Both the position numbers and the translations under genes were made by a program. Shown here in pieces: positions 26,079 through 34,877 of a DNA stretch of 64,000 nucleotides. Within the stretch, counting starts at the first letter, position 1; the number at the start of each line of letters is the position of its first letter. The notes beneath the pieces were generated by a model. The model saw only the letters and a program-made list of their open reading frames with translations. It was not told the origin of the DNA and made no database searches. The stretch is from Bradyrhizobium sp. 195 (GTDB lineage: Bacteria; Pseudomonadota; Alphaproteobacteria; Rhizobiales; Xanthobacteraceae): contig NZ_CP082161.1 of the NCBI RefSeq assembly GCF_023101665.1, positions 2,976,001 through 3,040,000 of the forward strand, in the 5' to 3' direction.

Positions 26079-27593
26079 TCACGCGACTCTCCACTCCGGC
26101 ACGCCGTCCGCGGCCATCGCGATCTCGCCGAGCGAACCGACCGGCGTCCTCTCCATATTCAGCAGATGCGCCAGCGTCGCGCTATCGCTCGCCGGGATCC
26201 GCGCCAGCGTGCGCCGGTCATCGTTAGTCCGCAGCATGACCACGCCGTGCTCGACATCGCCGCCACGGCCGTAGAGCACCGTGAAGCTCTCCACCTTGCC
26301 CTTGCCGTTTGCCTCCGTCACGAACTCCGGCACCGCGCGCTTGTTACGGTCGGCCTCTGCCTGCACACTGGTCTCCTGCGCCAGCGCCTCGCGCGGCGCC
26401 GTCTTCGACACCACCAGCGCATGATGCTTGGTGACGAAGCCGCCCTGGCCATAGAGCAGGCCAAGCTTGGCGCCGTCGCGCACACGCCGCACCATCGCGC
26501 AGGCGGCATGCGTCATGTAGGTGTTGAGCGGCGCGCCGAAAAAGGTGAGGCCGCCGGTCACGGTCGGCTGCACGTCGGCGCCAAGACCGAGCGTCCGCCG
26601 CGCCATCTTGGGCACGCATGGGAAGCAGCTGTAGAGCTCGATCGCGTCGAACCTCTTGCCGTCGCCGCCGGCGAGATCCATCACGGCCTTGAGCACCGCG
26701 TTCTGCGGATGACTCTCGAAAAACTGGTCGCGCAAGAGATAGTCGCGCGGCTCTTCAGCCGAGGCGCCGCCGAGCGGATAGACCAGCTTGTCTTCCGCAA
26801 TCCCCGCCGCGCGCGCCTTGGCGAGGCTGGTGAGCAGCAGCGCGCCGCCCATGTTAACGCTCGGGTTGGCGACCATGAGCTTGCTGTAGGGCCAGGCGAT
26901 CAGGCGATTGTCGGCGGTGGGCGTCGTGATCTCTTCAGGCGCATAGCGCCGCTTCAGCCAGGCATTGGGATTCTGTGTGGCGGCTTCCGAATAGCGGGAC
27001 CACAGCGTGCCGGATTCCGCCATCGCCTCGCGCGGCGTCTGGCCCCAATGCGCGGAGGAGGCGGCCTCGTAGAACGGATAGACGGTGACGGGACGGAACA
27101 CGCCGAGCTCCACCGCCAGCGGCTTCTGGAACGCCGCGCCGCGCTTGGGCTCCTCGACATCATGGGCGAACGGCGTCCATGGCAGCTTCGCGCCCGCGCG
27201 CTCGGCTTTGGTCGCGGTCGACTGCGCCTCGGCGCCGCAGACGGCCGCCACGGTGCATTCGCCGCGCGCGATGCGCTTGGCGGCTTCGTGGATGTAGCGG
27301 ATCGGGCTCTCGCCGCCGACAGGGCCGTAATAGCAATGCGCAGGCGTGATGCCGAGCCGCTGCGCCAACAGCCTCTCCGGATCGCGATAGCGCCAGCTCA
27401 GGAAGTTGACGACGTCGAGCGATTGCACCTCGCCGAGCAGCTTGGCGCCGGCGTCAGCCTCGGCACGGCGTAGCGCCTGCTCGAGCAGATCGAGCGGCTC
27501 GAGGCCGTCGCTGATCTCCTTGGGGCGGTCGACGATCTCGCCGACGCCGACGATGACGGGGATGCGGTCTTCGGGGATGTTGGTCTTGGTCAT
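26079..27593 (-). CDS. Thiolase-superfamily protein (acetyl-CoA acetyltransferase-like) lacking the catalytic Cys
   Basis: 504 residues, longer than a standard thiolase (about 390). The N-terminal half resembles the thiolase fold (PVIVGVGEIVDRP, then VAAVCGAEAQSTA). At the position of the nucleophilic Cys motif (NxCxTGS) it reads YYGPVGGESP, so the Cys appears replaced by Pro. The usual late GHPxGxSG motif is also altered (GLTFFGAPLNTYMTHA). A C-terminal extension of about 110 residues resembles an OB-fold-like tail. Start ATG at 27593 has AAGAAG upstream; a GTG at 27608 is an alternative. It may be a lyase or CoA-binding scaffold rather than an acyltransferase. It is downstream of, and perhaps co-expressed with, the nitronate-monooxygenase-like gene's neighbour repeat. 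Confidence 0.8.
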   Translation of the reverse strand: MTKTNIPEDRIPVIVGVGEIVDRPKEISDGLEPLDLLEQALRRAEADAGAKLLGEVQSLDVVNFLSWRYRDPERLLAQRLGITPAHCYYGPVGGESPIRYIHEAAKRIARGECTVAAVCGAEAQSTATKAERAGAKLPWTPFAHDVEEPKRGAAFQKPLAVELGVFRPVTVYPFYEAASSAHWGQTPREAMAESGTLWSRYSEAATQNPNAWLKRRYAPEEITTPTADNRLIAWPYSKLMVANPSVNMGGALLLTSLAKARAAGIAEDKLVYPLGGASAEEPRDYLLRDQFFESHPQNAVLKAVMDLAGGDGKRFDAIELYSCFPCVPKMARRTLGLGADVQPTVTGGLTFFGAPLNTYMTHAACAMVRRVRDGAKLGLLYGQGGFVTKHHALVVSKTAPREALAQETSVQAEADRNKRAVPEFVTEANGKGKVESFTVLYGRGGDVEHGVVMLRTNDDRRTLARIPASDSATLAHLLNMERTPVGSLGEIAMAADGVPEWRVA

Positions 27594-27634
27594 TTCTTCT
27601 TGCTTCACGTTTTCAGATTTCGGGCACGCCGTCG

Positions 27635-27748
27635 CCCTTCGAGGCCTTCGCTACGCTACGGCACCTCAGGATGACGGCTACGGAGGAAGCGTCATCCTGA
27701 GGTGCGAGCCAAGCGACGCCTGCGGCGCTTGGGGAGCCTCGAAGGATG
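27635..27748. repeat. Intergenic palindromic repeat, family I
   Basis: The core is CTCAGGATGACGG facing CGTCATCCTGAG, with flanking CTTCGAGG and CCTCGAAG arms, a nested inverted repeat. One copy seen. It lies between two leftward genes. Confidence 0.8.
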
Positions 27749-27757
27749 GGCCGCGAG

Positions 27758-28891
27758 TCACTCCGCCACCAGCGCATTCATGTGCTCGACGGCTTCGGCA
27801 AAATCTTCCTTGAACTCCTGCACCACGGCGCCAGCCGACTTCACGCTGTCGATCAGGCCGACGCCCTGGCCGACGAAATAGCTGACGAGATCGCGCGCCT
27901 TGGCGTTGCCGCTCGCCGCGGCCCGGTCGATCGAGTTGAAGGCATCGCGGCTGATGATGCTCTGCAGCGGCATCGGCAGCGCGCCCGGACTGTCCGGCGC
28001 GCGGTCCCAGGCATCGGTCCAGACCGAGCGGAGCTGCCGCGCCGGCTTTCCGGTGCGGCCCCTGGAGCGCACCGCGTCGCGCGAAGACGCCGCGATCATC
28101 TTCTCGCGGAAAATCTCGGTGGTCTCGGCCTCGACGGTGGCCAGCCACACCGAACCGGTCCAGGCGCCGGCGGCGCCCATCGCCATGCAGGCCGCCATCT
28201 GCCGCCCGGTCATGATGCCGCCGGCCGCCAGCACCGGCACGTCGCGGATCTCTTTGATCGCCTTGATCACCTCGGGCACCAGCACCATGGTCGAGACCTC
28301 GCCGCAATGGCCGCCGGCCTCGGTGCCCTGCACCACGAGGATGTCGACACCGGCCGCGACCTGGCGCAGCGCGTGCTCCTTGGCGCCGACGAGCGCTGCG
28401 ACCGGCACGCCGTGTTTCTTGCCCATCTCGATCATCGCCTTCGGCGGCACGCCGAGCGCGTTGGCGATCAGGCGGATCGGATGATTGAAGGAGACCTCGA
28501 GCAGCTCCAGCGCCGTCTTCCCATCGAACGGCTGCGGCTGGTTGGCGTCCACATCAGTCGTGGTCAGCTCGATGTCGTATTTCTTCAGGAGGTCGCGCGT
28601 GTAGGCGCGGTGCTCCTGCGGCACGCGCGCTTCCAGGCTCTTCCAGGTGACATCCTTCTCGCCCGAGGTCGAGATGTTCTCGGGAATCAGCACGTCGATG
28701 CCGTACGGTTTGCCGTCGACGTGATCGTCGATCCATTTCAACTCGCGTTCGAGCGTATCCGGCGTGTGCACCGTGGCACCCAGCACACCGAAGCCGCCGG
28801 CGCGGCTGACGGCGGCGACGACGTCGCGGCAATGGCTGAAGGCCAGCAATGGGAACTCGATGCCCAGCATGTCGCAGATCGGCGATTTCAT
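27758..28891 (-). CDS. Nitronate monooxygenase / 2-nitropropane dioxygenase-family flavoprotein
   Basis: 377-residue FMN-binding TIM-barrel protein. Family members oxidise nitronates or serve as NAD(P)H-dependent flavin oxidoreductases, and are often found among acyl-CoA enzymes. Seen are GIEFPLLAFSHCRD at the N-terminus, VQGTEAGGHCG (about 190-200, active-site His region) and the phosphate-binding PVLAAGGIMTGRQ followed by GAAGAWTGSVWLA. ATG 28891 has GGGAGAG upstream; an in-frame start at 28942 lacks support. The nearby thiolase-like gene suggests a lipid role, but no substrate is shown. Confidence 0.83.
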   Translation of the reverse strand: MKSPICDMLGIEFPLLAFSHCRDVVAAVSRAGGFGVLGATVHTPDTLERELKWIDDHVDGKPYGIDVLIPENISTSGEKDVTWKSLEARVPQEHRAYTRDLLKKYDIELTTTDVDANQPQPFDGKTALELLEVSFNHPIRLIANALGVPPKAMIEMGKKHGVPVAALVGAKEHALRQVAAGVDILVVQGTEAGGHCGEVSTMVLVPEVIKAIKEIRDVPVLAAGGIMTGRQMAACMAMGAAGAWTGSVWLATVEAETTEIFREKMIAASSRDAVRSRGRTGKPARQLRSVWTDAWDRAPDSPGALPMPLQSIISRDAFNSIDRAAASGNAKARDLVSYFVGQGVGLIDSVKSAGAVVQEFKEDFAEAVEHMNALVAE

Positions 28892-29038
28892 GGCTCTCTC
28901 CCGGCGGCCTTGGCGTTCTCGTTGCTTTCGCTGGCGAAGCAAGGTGACGCGACCCGATCGATGACATGCCGGATTCGGCGAGGCATCTTGTGTGTAGGCG
29001 TCGCGTCATCCGCAGGCCGCGGCGTCCATGGTGAGCTC

Positions 29039-29143
29039 GTCATTCCGGGGCTCGCGCCAGCGAGAACCCGGAATCCATCTCTCCAGATAGCCCTGCGGCC
29101 CGATGGATTCCGGGGTCACCCTGCGGGCGCCCCGGAATGACGG
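29039..29143. repeat. Intergenic palindromic repeat, family D copy 1
   Basis: CGTCATTCCGGGGC at the left and GCCCCGGAATGACGG at the right, with inner GGAATCCAT / ATGGATTCC arms. It lies in a 375-base gap (28892-29266) between divergent genes; nothing else was recognised in that gap beyond likely promoters. Confidence 0.88.
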
Positions 29144-29266
29144 GGAAGGGGGCTTGCCATGACAAAACGTGAAGTTGCCCCGCCCGGCAATGCGTTGCGG
29201 TGCCCTTGCCATTGGCTATTCCCGGGCTAATTAATGCAGGCGCATCTTTCCGCCGGAGCCCCTCGT

Positions 29267-30142
29267 ATGACCGACACCCCCGCCTACGTGCCGCCCAAAG
29301 TCTGGACCTGGAACAAGGAGAATGGCGGGCAGTTCGCCAGCATCAACCGCCCGATCGCCGGCCCGACCCACGACAAGGAGCTGCCGGTCGGCAAGCATCC
29401 CTTCCAGCTCTATTCGCTGGCGACGCCGAACGGGGTGAAGGTCACGGTGATGCTGGAGGAGCTTCTGGCGCTCGGCCACAAGGGTGCCGAATACGACGCC
29501 TGGCTGATCAAGATCGGCAATGGTGATCAGTTCGGCAGCGGCTTTGTCGACATCAACCCGAACTCGAAGATTCCTGCGCTGGTGGATCGCTCCGGTCCAG
29601 AGCCAATCCGGGTGTTCGAATCCGGCTCGATTCTGTTCTACCTCGCCGAGAAGTTCGGCGCGTTCCTGCCGAAGGATATCAAGACCCGCACCGAAGCGAT
29701 GTCCTGGCTGTTCTGGCAGATGGGCAGCGCACCCTATCTCGGCGGCGGCTTTGGCCATTTCTACGCCTACGCGCCGACCAAGATCGAATACGCCATCGAT
29801 CGCTTCGCGATGGAGACCAAGCGCCAGCTCGACGTGCTCGACCGGCGCCTTGCCGACAACGAATACCTTGCGGGCAAGGAGTATACGATCGCCGACATGG
29901 CGGTATGGCCGTGGTACGGCGCGCTCGCCAAGGGTCTGGTCTATGGCGCCGGCGAATTCCTCTCGGTGCAGGACTACAAGAACGTGCAGCGTTGGACCGA
30001 CCGGATTGCGCAGCGCCCCGCCGTGAAGCGCGGCCGCATGGTCAACCGCGTCTCCGGCGATCCCGCCAGCCAGCTCCACGAGCGGCACGACGCCAGCGAT
30101 TTCGAGACCAGGACGCAGGACAAGATCGCACCGGCGACCTAG
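29267..30142 (+). CDS. yghU: Glutathione S-transferase family protein, YghU-like disulfide-bond oxidoreductase
   Basis: 291 residues with the YghU layout: an N-terminal extension (VPPKVWTWNKENGGQFASIN) before a thioredoxin-like domain (PFQLYSLATPNGVKVTVMLEE, about 46-66; FESGSILFYLAEKFG near 120-134), then an all-helical domain with YTIADMAVWPWYG (about 205-217). YghU proteins bind two glutathiones and reduce disulfides. The start is ATG 29267 with GGAG upstream; an in-frame ATG at 29234 is also possible. Converges on the GNAT-GFA gene across a repeat. High confidence in family. Confidence 0.88.
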   Translation: MTDTPAYVPPKVWTWNKENGGQFASINRPIAGPTHDKELPVGKHPFQLYSLATPNGVKVTVMLEELLALGHKGAEYDAWLIKIGNGDQFGSGFVDINPNSKIPALVDRSGPEPIRVFESGSILFYLAEKFGAFLPKDIKTRTEAMSWLFWQMGSAPYLGGGFGHFYAYAPTKIEYAIDRFAMETKRQLDVLDRRLADNEYLAGKEYTIADMAVWPWYGALAKGLVYGAGEFLSVQDYKNVQRWTDRIAQRPAVKRGRMVNRVSGDPASQLHERHDASDFETRTQDKIAPAT

Positions 30143-30145
30143 GTG

Positions 30146-30224
30146 CGTAGGGCGGATTAGCCGAAGGCGTAATCCGCCATCCCTTGGCGATTCGGCGGAT
30201 TACGCTTCGCTAATCCGCCCTACG
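30146..30224. repeat. Intergenic palindromic repeat, family E copy 1
   Basis: CGTAGGGCGGATTAGCCGAA versus CGCTAATCCGCCCTACG with inner GCGTAATCCGCC / GGCGGATTACGC arms. It exactly fills the gap between two convergent genes. Confidence 0.9.
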
Positions 30225-30225
30225 A

Positions 30226-30951
30226 TCAATCCGGCAACATTTCCCCGGAGCCGCCGAGTTCCGCCGGCAGGTCGGCATATTTCGGCAGGCTATCTCGGAC
30301 CGACACCATCTTGCTTGCGTAGTTCGCATGCAGGGTTGGCTGGTGTCGGTATCCCTTCAGCAGATTGGCGTAGACGTCGATCAGCCGCATCCGCGGATGC
30401 TCGGTCATGACGTGGCCGCCGCAGCGTTTGCAGAATTTTCGGTAGGAATGCTCGGTCTTGTTGAACGTCCCGAGCTCCGCCTCGCCCTTGGTGATGCGCA
30501 CACTGTCCGACTTCCACAGGCTGAAAGCGTTGATCGGCGCCGCTGACCACGCCTGGCAGTCGGCGCAATGGCAATAGCCTGCAAACATCGGCTTGCCGGT
30601 CACCTCGACCTCGACGGCTCCGCAGAAGCAGCCGGCGCGAGAGCTCGCCTGCGGCTCGGCCTGCGCATCCCCGGCATCGACCAAGAGGTCGTTGTAGCTG
30701 GGATCCTTGCGCATGAAATTGCGGATGAAATCGCACTCGACGGAGAGCTTGCGCCCCTGTGCCCGCACTGCATCCAGCGTGGCGCGGCCAAGCTTCGAGC
30801 CGATGCCGCGGCCGCCGAGCTCCGGCGGCACCTCGGTGTGCACGAGCGTGATCGCGCCATCGGTCTTGCGGTAAGTCACGAAGGCGATCGGCCCGTCGAC
30901 CTCAAGCTCGAACCGGCTGCGTTCTTCGTTGTCGCGAAAGAATTCCGGCAT
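30226..30951 (-). CDS. Fusion of YidJ-type N-acetyltransferase and GFA-family zinc domain
   Basis: 241 residues in two modules. Residues 1-90 look like the small GNAT acetyltransferase family COG2388 (FFRDNEERSRFELE, PELGGRGIGSKL for acetyl-CoA, RNFMRKDPSYNDLL). Residues about 105-225 match GFA-like proteins, with zinc ligands in GCFCGAVEVEVTG, YCHCADCQ and KFCKRCGGHVM. The GFA family was named for glutathione-dependent formaldehyde activation, though many members have unknown roles. ATG 30951 has AGGAG 8 bases upstream. It lies 20 bases after the flavin reductase gene, probably one operon. Joining these two domains in one chain is uncommon in my experience. Confidence 0.82.
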   Translation of the reverse strand: MPEFFRDNEERSRFELEVDGPIAFVTYRKTDGAITLVHTEVPPELGGRGIGSKLGRATLDAVRAQGRKLSVECDFIRNFMRKDPSYNDLLVDAGDAQAEPQASSRAGCFCGAVEVEVTGKPMFAGYCHCADCQAWSAAPINAFSLWKSDSVRITKGEAELGTFNKTEHSYRKFCKRCGGHVMTEHPRMRLIDVYANLLKGYRHQPTLHANYASKMVSVRDSLPKYADLPAELGGSGEMLPD

Positions 30952-30971
30952 CGTCTCGCTCCTGGCTTCGG

Positions 30972-31589
30972 CTATTTGGTCTTTGCGCCTTCCGCCGCCG
31001 GAAACACGACGCGGTCGTCGGTGCGGCAGTAGCGGTCGGCGAACATGCGGCCGATCGGGTGATAGCGATCCATATGCACCCGCATCGCCTTGTCGTCCCA
31101 CAGCTCGTCGCGTATGTGGAAGTGGATGCCTTCGCCCATGATCAGGCGGCGATCGTCGTTGACGTCGATCAGCTTCCAGAGCTTGCACTCCATCGCCCAG
31201 GGCGTGTCGGCGAGTCGCGGCACCGCGATCTTCGTCGAAGGCGCAAGCTCGAGGCCGAGATAGTCGGGCTCGCCGATGTCAGGTGGAAAATCGCCGCTGC
31301 TCTCGTGCATCGCCCGGGCCAGCGGCTCGTCCGCCAGGTTGACCACGAACTCGCCGGTGCGCTGGATATTGAGGAAGGTGTCCTTGTCCTCACCATCAGG
31401 CTTCCGGTTCGCCGCGAACATGCAGAGTGGCGGGTCCTCGCAGAACGCGTTGAAGAAGCTGAACGGGGCGGCGTTGACCACGCCGGTCGGCCCGAGCGTG
31501 GTCACCCACGCGATCGGCCGCGGCAGGATGAAGGACGTCAGCACCTTGTAGCGCTCGCGTGGCGTGAGGTCGCTGGCGGCGTAGTCCAT
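30972..31589 (-). CDS. Flavin reductase-like FMN-binding protein
   Basis: 205 residues of the flavin-reductase split-barrel family, which bind FMN and often supply reduced flavin to a monooxygenase. Seen: LPRPIAWVTTLGPTGVVNAAPFS (about residues 22-44, the FMN-binding start of the domain) and NIQRTGEFVVNL. ATG 31589 begins MDYAASDLTPRER. Upstream of the GNAT-GFA gene with 20 bases between. No partner oxygenase is adjacent. Confidence 0.85.
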   Translation of the reverse strand: MDYAASDLTPRERYKVLTSFILPRPIAWVTTLGPTGVVNAAPFSFFNAFCEDPPLCMFAANRKPDGEDKDTFLNIQRTGEFVVNLADEPLARAMHESSGDFPPDIGEPDYLGLELAPSTKIAVPRLADTPWAMECKLWKLIDVNDDRRLIMGEGIHFHIRDELWDDKAMRVHMDRYHPIGRMFADRYCRTDDRVVFPAAEGAKTK

Positions 31590-31613
31590 GGGCGCTCCTG
31601 CAAGGGGAGGTCT

Positions 31614-31695
31614 CGTAGGGTGGGCAAAGCGAAGCGTGCCCACCACTTCTTGATGGTGGGCACGGCGCGAAGAGCGCGCCTTTGTCCACCCTACG
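31614..31695. repeat. Intergenic palindromic repeat, family B copy 3
   Basis: Same arms as the other B copies (one substitution, TTTGTCCACC). It lies just upstream of the flavin reductase start and next to an E element, giving two elements in tandem in the 245-base gap. Confidence 0.88.
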
Positions 31696-31716
31696 GCACT
31701 TCCGTCGAACGACCTT

Positions 31717-31825
31717 CGTAGGGCGGATTAGCCCGCGGCTGCGCGAAGCGCAGTCCGCCGGCGTAATCCGCCACTTTTCATGCCATAGGCGTTCGGCGGA
31801 TCACGCTTCGCTAATCCGCCCTACG
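31717..31825. repeat. Intergenic palindromic repeat, family E copy 2
   Basis: CGTAGGGCGGATTAG and CTAATCCGCCCTACG outer arms with a longer centre (GCCCGCGGCTGCGCGAAGCG) than the copy at 30146. It ends about 10 bases before the stop of the acyl-CoA dehydrogenase. Confidence 0.88.
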
Positions 31826-31834
31826 ACATCTCGA

Positions 31835-33112
31835 TCACGCCATGCTCAGCTCGTGGCGGCCGACCACCATCCAGTGCACCTCGTCCGGACCGTCGGCGAA
31901 GCGCAGATGGCGGACGTCCTGGTACATCTCGGCCAGCGGGGTCCAGTGCGAGATGCCGGTGGCGCCGTGCATCTGGATGGCCTGGTCGATGATCTTGCAG
32001 GCGCGCTCGGGCACCATGGCCTTGACCATGGAGACCCAGACGCGGGCCTCTTTGTTGCCGAGCACGTCCATCGCCTTGGCGGCCTTCAGCACCATCAGCC
32101 GCATCGCTTCGATCTCGCAGCGGGCCTGGGCGATGATCTGCATGTTGCCGCCGAGATGGGCGATCTTCTTGCCGAAGGCTTCGCGGGTGAGGCCCCGCTG
32201 CACCATCAGATCGAGCGCTTTCTCGGCCTTGCCGATGGTGCGCATGCAGTGATGGATGCGGCCGGGGCCGAGGCGGAGCTGCGAGATCTCGAAGCCGCGG
32301 CCTTCGCCGAGCAGGATGTTCTCCTTGGGCACACGGACATTGTTGAATCGCATGTGCATGTGGCCGCGCGGGGCGTGGTCCTGGCCGAATACGTACATGG
32401 GGCCGAGCACCTCGACGCCGGGCGTGTCGCGCGGCACCAGGATCTGCGACTGCTGCTTGCTCGGCGCCGCATCCGGATTGGTCTTGACCATCACGATGAG
32501 GATCTTGCAGCGGGGATCGCCGACGCCGGAGATGTAATATTTCTCGCCGTTGATGACCCAATCGTCGCCGACGAGCTTTGCCGTCGTCGAGATGTTCTTG
32601 GCGTCGGAAGAGGCGACGTTCGGCTCGGTCATGACATAGGCCGAACGGATCTCGCCGTTGAGCAGCGGCTTCAGCCACTTCTCCTTCTGCTCCTTGGTGC
32701 CGACGCGCTCCAGCACCTCCATGTTGCCGGTGTCCGGCGCCGAGCAGTTCATGCTCTCCGAAGCGAGCGGGCTCTTGCCGAGCTCGGATGCGATATAGGC
32801 GTAGTCGAGATTCTTCAGGCCCTGGCCGGTCTCGTCGTCCGGCAGGAAGAAGTTCCAGAGACCTTCCTGCTTGGCCTTGTTCTTGGCCTTCTCCAGCACC
32901 TCGAGCTGCTTCGGCGTGAAGCTCCAGCGGTCTTCCTTGCCTTCGCCGGCCTTGGCGAACTCGATCGACATCGGCTCGACGGTGTCGCGGATAAATTTCT
33001 TGACGTGATCATAGAGCGGCCGGACCTGGTTCGACATGCGGAGGTCGTTGAGCTCGTCGCCGGGATTGAGGGTGTAGTTGGTGGTGCGGGGAATGTAGGT
33101 GTGTTTTGTCAT
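31835..33112 (-). CDS. Acyl-CoA dehydrogenase, ACAD11-like (LvaC-like)
   Basis: 425-residue flavoenzyme. The middle and C-terminal parts closely follow the dehydrogenase half of ACAD10/11: SSDAKNISTTA, VPRDTPGVEVLGP, then the run GEGRGFEISQLRLGPGRIHH and the end FADGPDEVH. At the usual catalytic Glu position (YEGT in MCAD) there is Asp in ADGP. In ACAD11-type systems a partner kinase phosphorylates 4-hydroxyacyl-CoA and the dehydrogenase-fold enzyme removes the phosphate, giving enoyl-CoA. Such a kinase gene is at 35663. ATG 33112 has GAGGAAC upstream. The specific pathway role is inferred from sequence likeness and neighbours. Confidence 0.86.
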   Translation of the reverse strand: MTKHTYIPRTTNYTLNPGDELNDLRMSNQVRPLYDHVKKFIRDTVEPMSIEFAKAGEGKEDRWSFTPKQLEVLEKAKNKAKQEGLWNFFLPDDETGQGLKNLDYAYIASELGKSPLASESMNCSAPDTGNMEVLERVGTKEQKEKWLKPLLNGEIRSAYVMTEPNVASSDAKNISTTAKLVGDDWVINGEKYYISGVGDPRCKILIVMVKTNPDAAPSKQQSQILVPRDTPGVEVLGPMYVFGQDHAPRGHMHMRFNNVRVPKENILLGEGRGFEISQLRLGPGRIHHCMRTIGKAEKALDLMVQRGLTREAFGKKIAHLGGNMQIIAQARCEIEAMRLMVLKAAKAMDVLGNKEARVWVSMVKAMVPERACKIIDQAIQMHGATGISHWTPLAEMYQDVRHLRFADGPDEVHWMVVGRHELSMA

Positions 33113-33307
33113 TGTTCCTCCCGGGACGCTTGAGATCATTCTGGGCGCAAGAATAGTCGCAGCGCGGCCAAAGTGCGAGCGCGCATTTTTCACGCGGAGC
33201 CATGCCATGCGATGGAATTTGGCAGAGGCGTTTGAAATGTTGTTTGAACGGGATGGGGAGAACTCCCTCCAGGTGTCGTCCCGGACAAGCGCGCCTCACT
33301 CTCCGCT

Positions 33308-33410
33308 GTCATCGCCCGGCGAAGACCGGGCGATCCAGTATTCCAGAGACCGTCGTGAGTGGGCCGAGAAGCCGCGGCGTACTGGATTCCCCGCTTTCGC
33401 GGGGAATGAC
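33308..33410. repeat. Intergenic palindromic repeat, family G copy 1
   Basis: GTCATCGCCCGGCGAAGACC, GATCCAGTA / TACTGGATT and CCCGCTTTCGCGGGGAATGAC pair in inverted orientation. A second copy is at 37051. The 312-base gap 33113-33424 otherwise holds only likely promoter DNA and a partial family J-like end (TCGTCCCGGACAAGCGCGCC near 33278). Confidence 0.85.
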
Positions 33411-33424
33411 ACCAACCGTGTGGG

Positions 33425-33808
33425 TTAGTTCGGCATCCGATGCATCGCACAGATCTTGTTGCCGTCGAGGTCGCGCAAATAGGCGAGATACATCTTGCCG
33501 GCCGCGCCGCCATCGCGGATGCCCGGTGGATTCTCACAGGTCTTGCCGCCGGCCGCGAGACCGGCCGCGTGCCAGGCTTCGACTTGCTCGGGCGAGCTGC
33601 ACGCAAAACCGATCGTGCCGCCGTTCGCGCAGGTCGCCGGTTCGCCGTTGATCGGCTTCGACACCGAGAACACACCGGTCTTGGTGATGTAGAAGATGCG
33701 GTGGCCGTCGACCCTGGCCGGCCGCACCTCGAGCGTGCTCAGCAGGCTGTCGTAGAATGATTTGGCCTTGTCGAGATCGTTGGTGCCGACCATCACGTGC
33801 GAGAACAT
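33425..33808 (-). CDS. VOC-family (glyoxalase/bleomycin-resistance fold) protein
   Basis: 127-residue single-module VOC protein. It starts FSHVMVGTNDLDKAKSFYDS with the metal-ligand His near residue 4, has the loop GGTIGFACSSPEQVEAWHAAGLAAGG, and ends YLRDLDGNKICAMHR with the typical RDPDGN-like turn. VOC proteins bind a metal and act as isomerases, dioxygenases or sequestering proteins; which one cannot be told. Same strand as the SDR gene upstream, separated by repeat F. Confidence 0.83.
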   Translation of the reverse strand: MFSHVMVGTNDLDKAKSFYDSLLSTLEVRPARVDGHRIFYITKTGVFSVSKPINGEPATCANGGTIGFACSSPEQVEAWHAAGLAAGGKTCENPPGIRDGGAAGKMYLAYLRDLDGNKICAMHRMPN

Positions 33809-33826
33809 TTGCTTCCCCTCAGTGTT

Positions 33827-33908
33827 GTAGCCCGGATGGAGCGAAGCGAAATCCGGGTCTTGCTTGCTTTTCTCAGTCCCGGATTGCGCTTCGCTCCATC
33901 CGGGCTAC
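33827..33908. repeat. Intergenic palindromic repeat, family F copy 1
   Basis: GTAGCCCGGATGGAGCGAAG at the left and GCTTCGCTCCATCCGGGCTAC at the right are near-perfect inverted arms around about 35 bases. Second copy at 45063. Confidence 0.9.
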
Positions 33909-33918
33909 GAGATCGAAA

Positions 33919-34698
33919 TCAAAACGCGGTATAGCCGCCGTCGATCACGAACGTATCGGCCGTGTGATACGACGACGCCTTGCTCATCAGATAGACGGCG
34001 ATGCCGCCGAAATCGCTCGGCTCGCCGAAGCGGCGAACCGGAATCCGCGGCATCACGTTGGCGACGAACTTCTCGTTCGCCATGATGCCCGCGGTCATGT
34101 CGCTCTTGATCCAGCCGGGCAGGATCGCATTGGCGGTGACGCCGTGGCGGGCGAGCTCGACGCCCAGCGCGCGCACCAGTGCGTTGATCGCGGCCTTGGT
34201 TGCCGCGTAATGCTCGTTGCGCGCGGTGCCGAAGATCGAAGCAAGACTCGAGGTCGCCACCAGCCGGCCGAAGGAATCGCCGGCATTGGCGCGATCGGTC
34301 ATGTGGCGCGCGGCGGCCTGGAACGCGTGGAATACGCCGTCGAGATTGGTCGCAAACATTGTGCGCCATTCCTCCTCGGTGCGCTCGATGAAGGAGCGCC
34401 GGCCGCCGCCGCCGATGCCGGCATTGGCGAAGCAGCCGTCGACCCGGCCGAATATGTCGAGCGTCGCCTTCATCGCCGCGTCGACCGAGGCTGGGTCGGT
34501 GACGTCGCAGACGCGGGTGTCGACCTTGCCTGATAGCCCCGCCATGCTCGCGGCAGCAGCCTTGTTCTTGTCAGCATTGCGCCCCCAGATCGAGACGTTG
34601 CAGCCTTGGGCCGCGAGCGCCTGCGCGATGCCGAGGCCGATGCCGCCATTGCCCCCGGTGATGACGGCCACGCGGCCGGAGAGGTCGAAGATGTTCAT
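33919..34698 (-). CDS. SDR-family oxidoreductase (3-oxoacyl reductase type)
   Basis: 259 residues, classical SDR. TGGNGGIGLG NAD(P)-binding turn at about residues 12-21, FANAGIG near 93, catalytic Ser in VATSSLASIFG and Y-A-A-T-K (about 164-168), and the C-terminal FVIDGGYTAF. All catalytic residues are intact. It is divergent from the crotonase-kinase-DUF6285 operon, sharing a 180-base promoter region. In the lva pathway an SDR (LvaD) reduces 4-oxo-acyl-CoA to 4-hydroxyacyl-CoA; this gene is the best positional candidate for that role here, which is an inference. Confidence 0.87.
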   Translation of the reverse strand: MNIFDLSGRVAVITGGNGGIGLGIAQALAAQGCNVSIWGRNADKNKAAAASMAGLSGKVDTRVCDVTDPASVDAAMKATLDIFGRVDGCFANAGIGGGGRRSFIERTEEEWRTMFATNLDGVFHAFQAAARHMTDRANAGDSFGRLVATSSLASIFGTARNEHYAATKAAINALVRALGVELARHGVTANAILPGWIKSDMTAGIMANEKFVANVMPRIPVRRFGEPSDFGGIAVYLMSKASSYHTADTFVIDGGYTAF

Positions 34699-34877
34699 GG
34701 CGCGTTTCCTGTTTTTGGCAAGTCTTCTTGATGTGCGGCGCATCAGCCGCTGCGCGCAAGATTGCTTGCTATGCTCTGATCACCATGGACAAGACCGCGC
34801 CAAAAATCAAATATGCGCCCAGGCAAAACGAATTCCGGCCTGCGAAACTGACGCGGGCCGCAACTCACGAGGAAACC

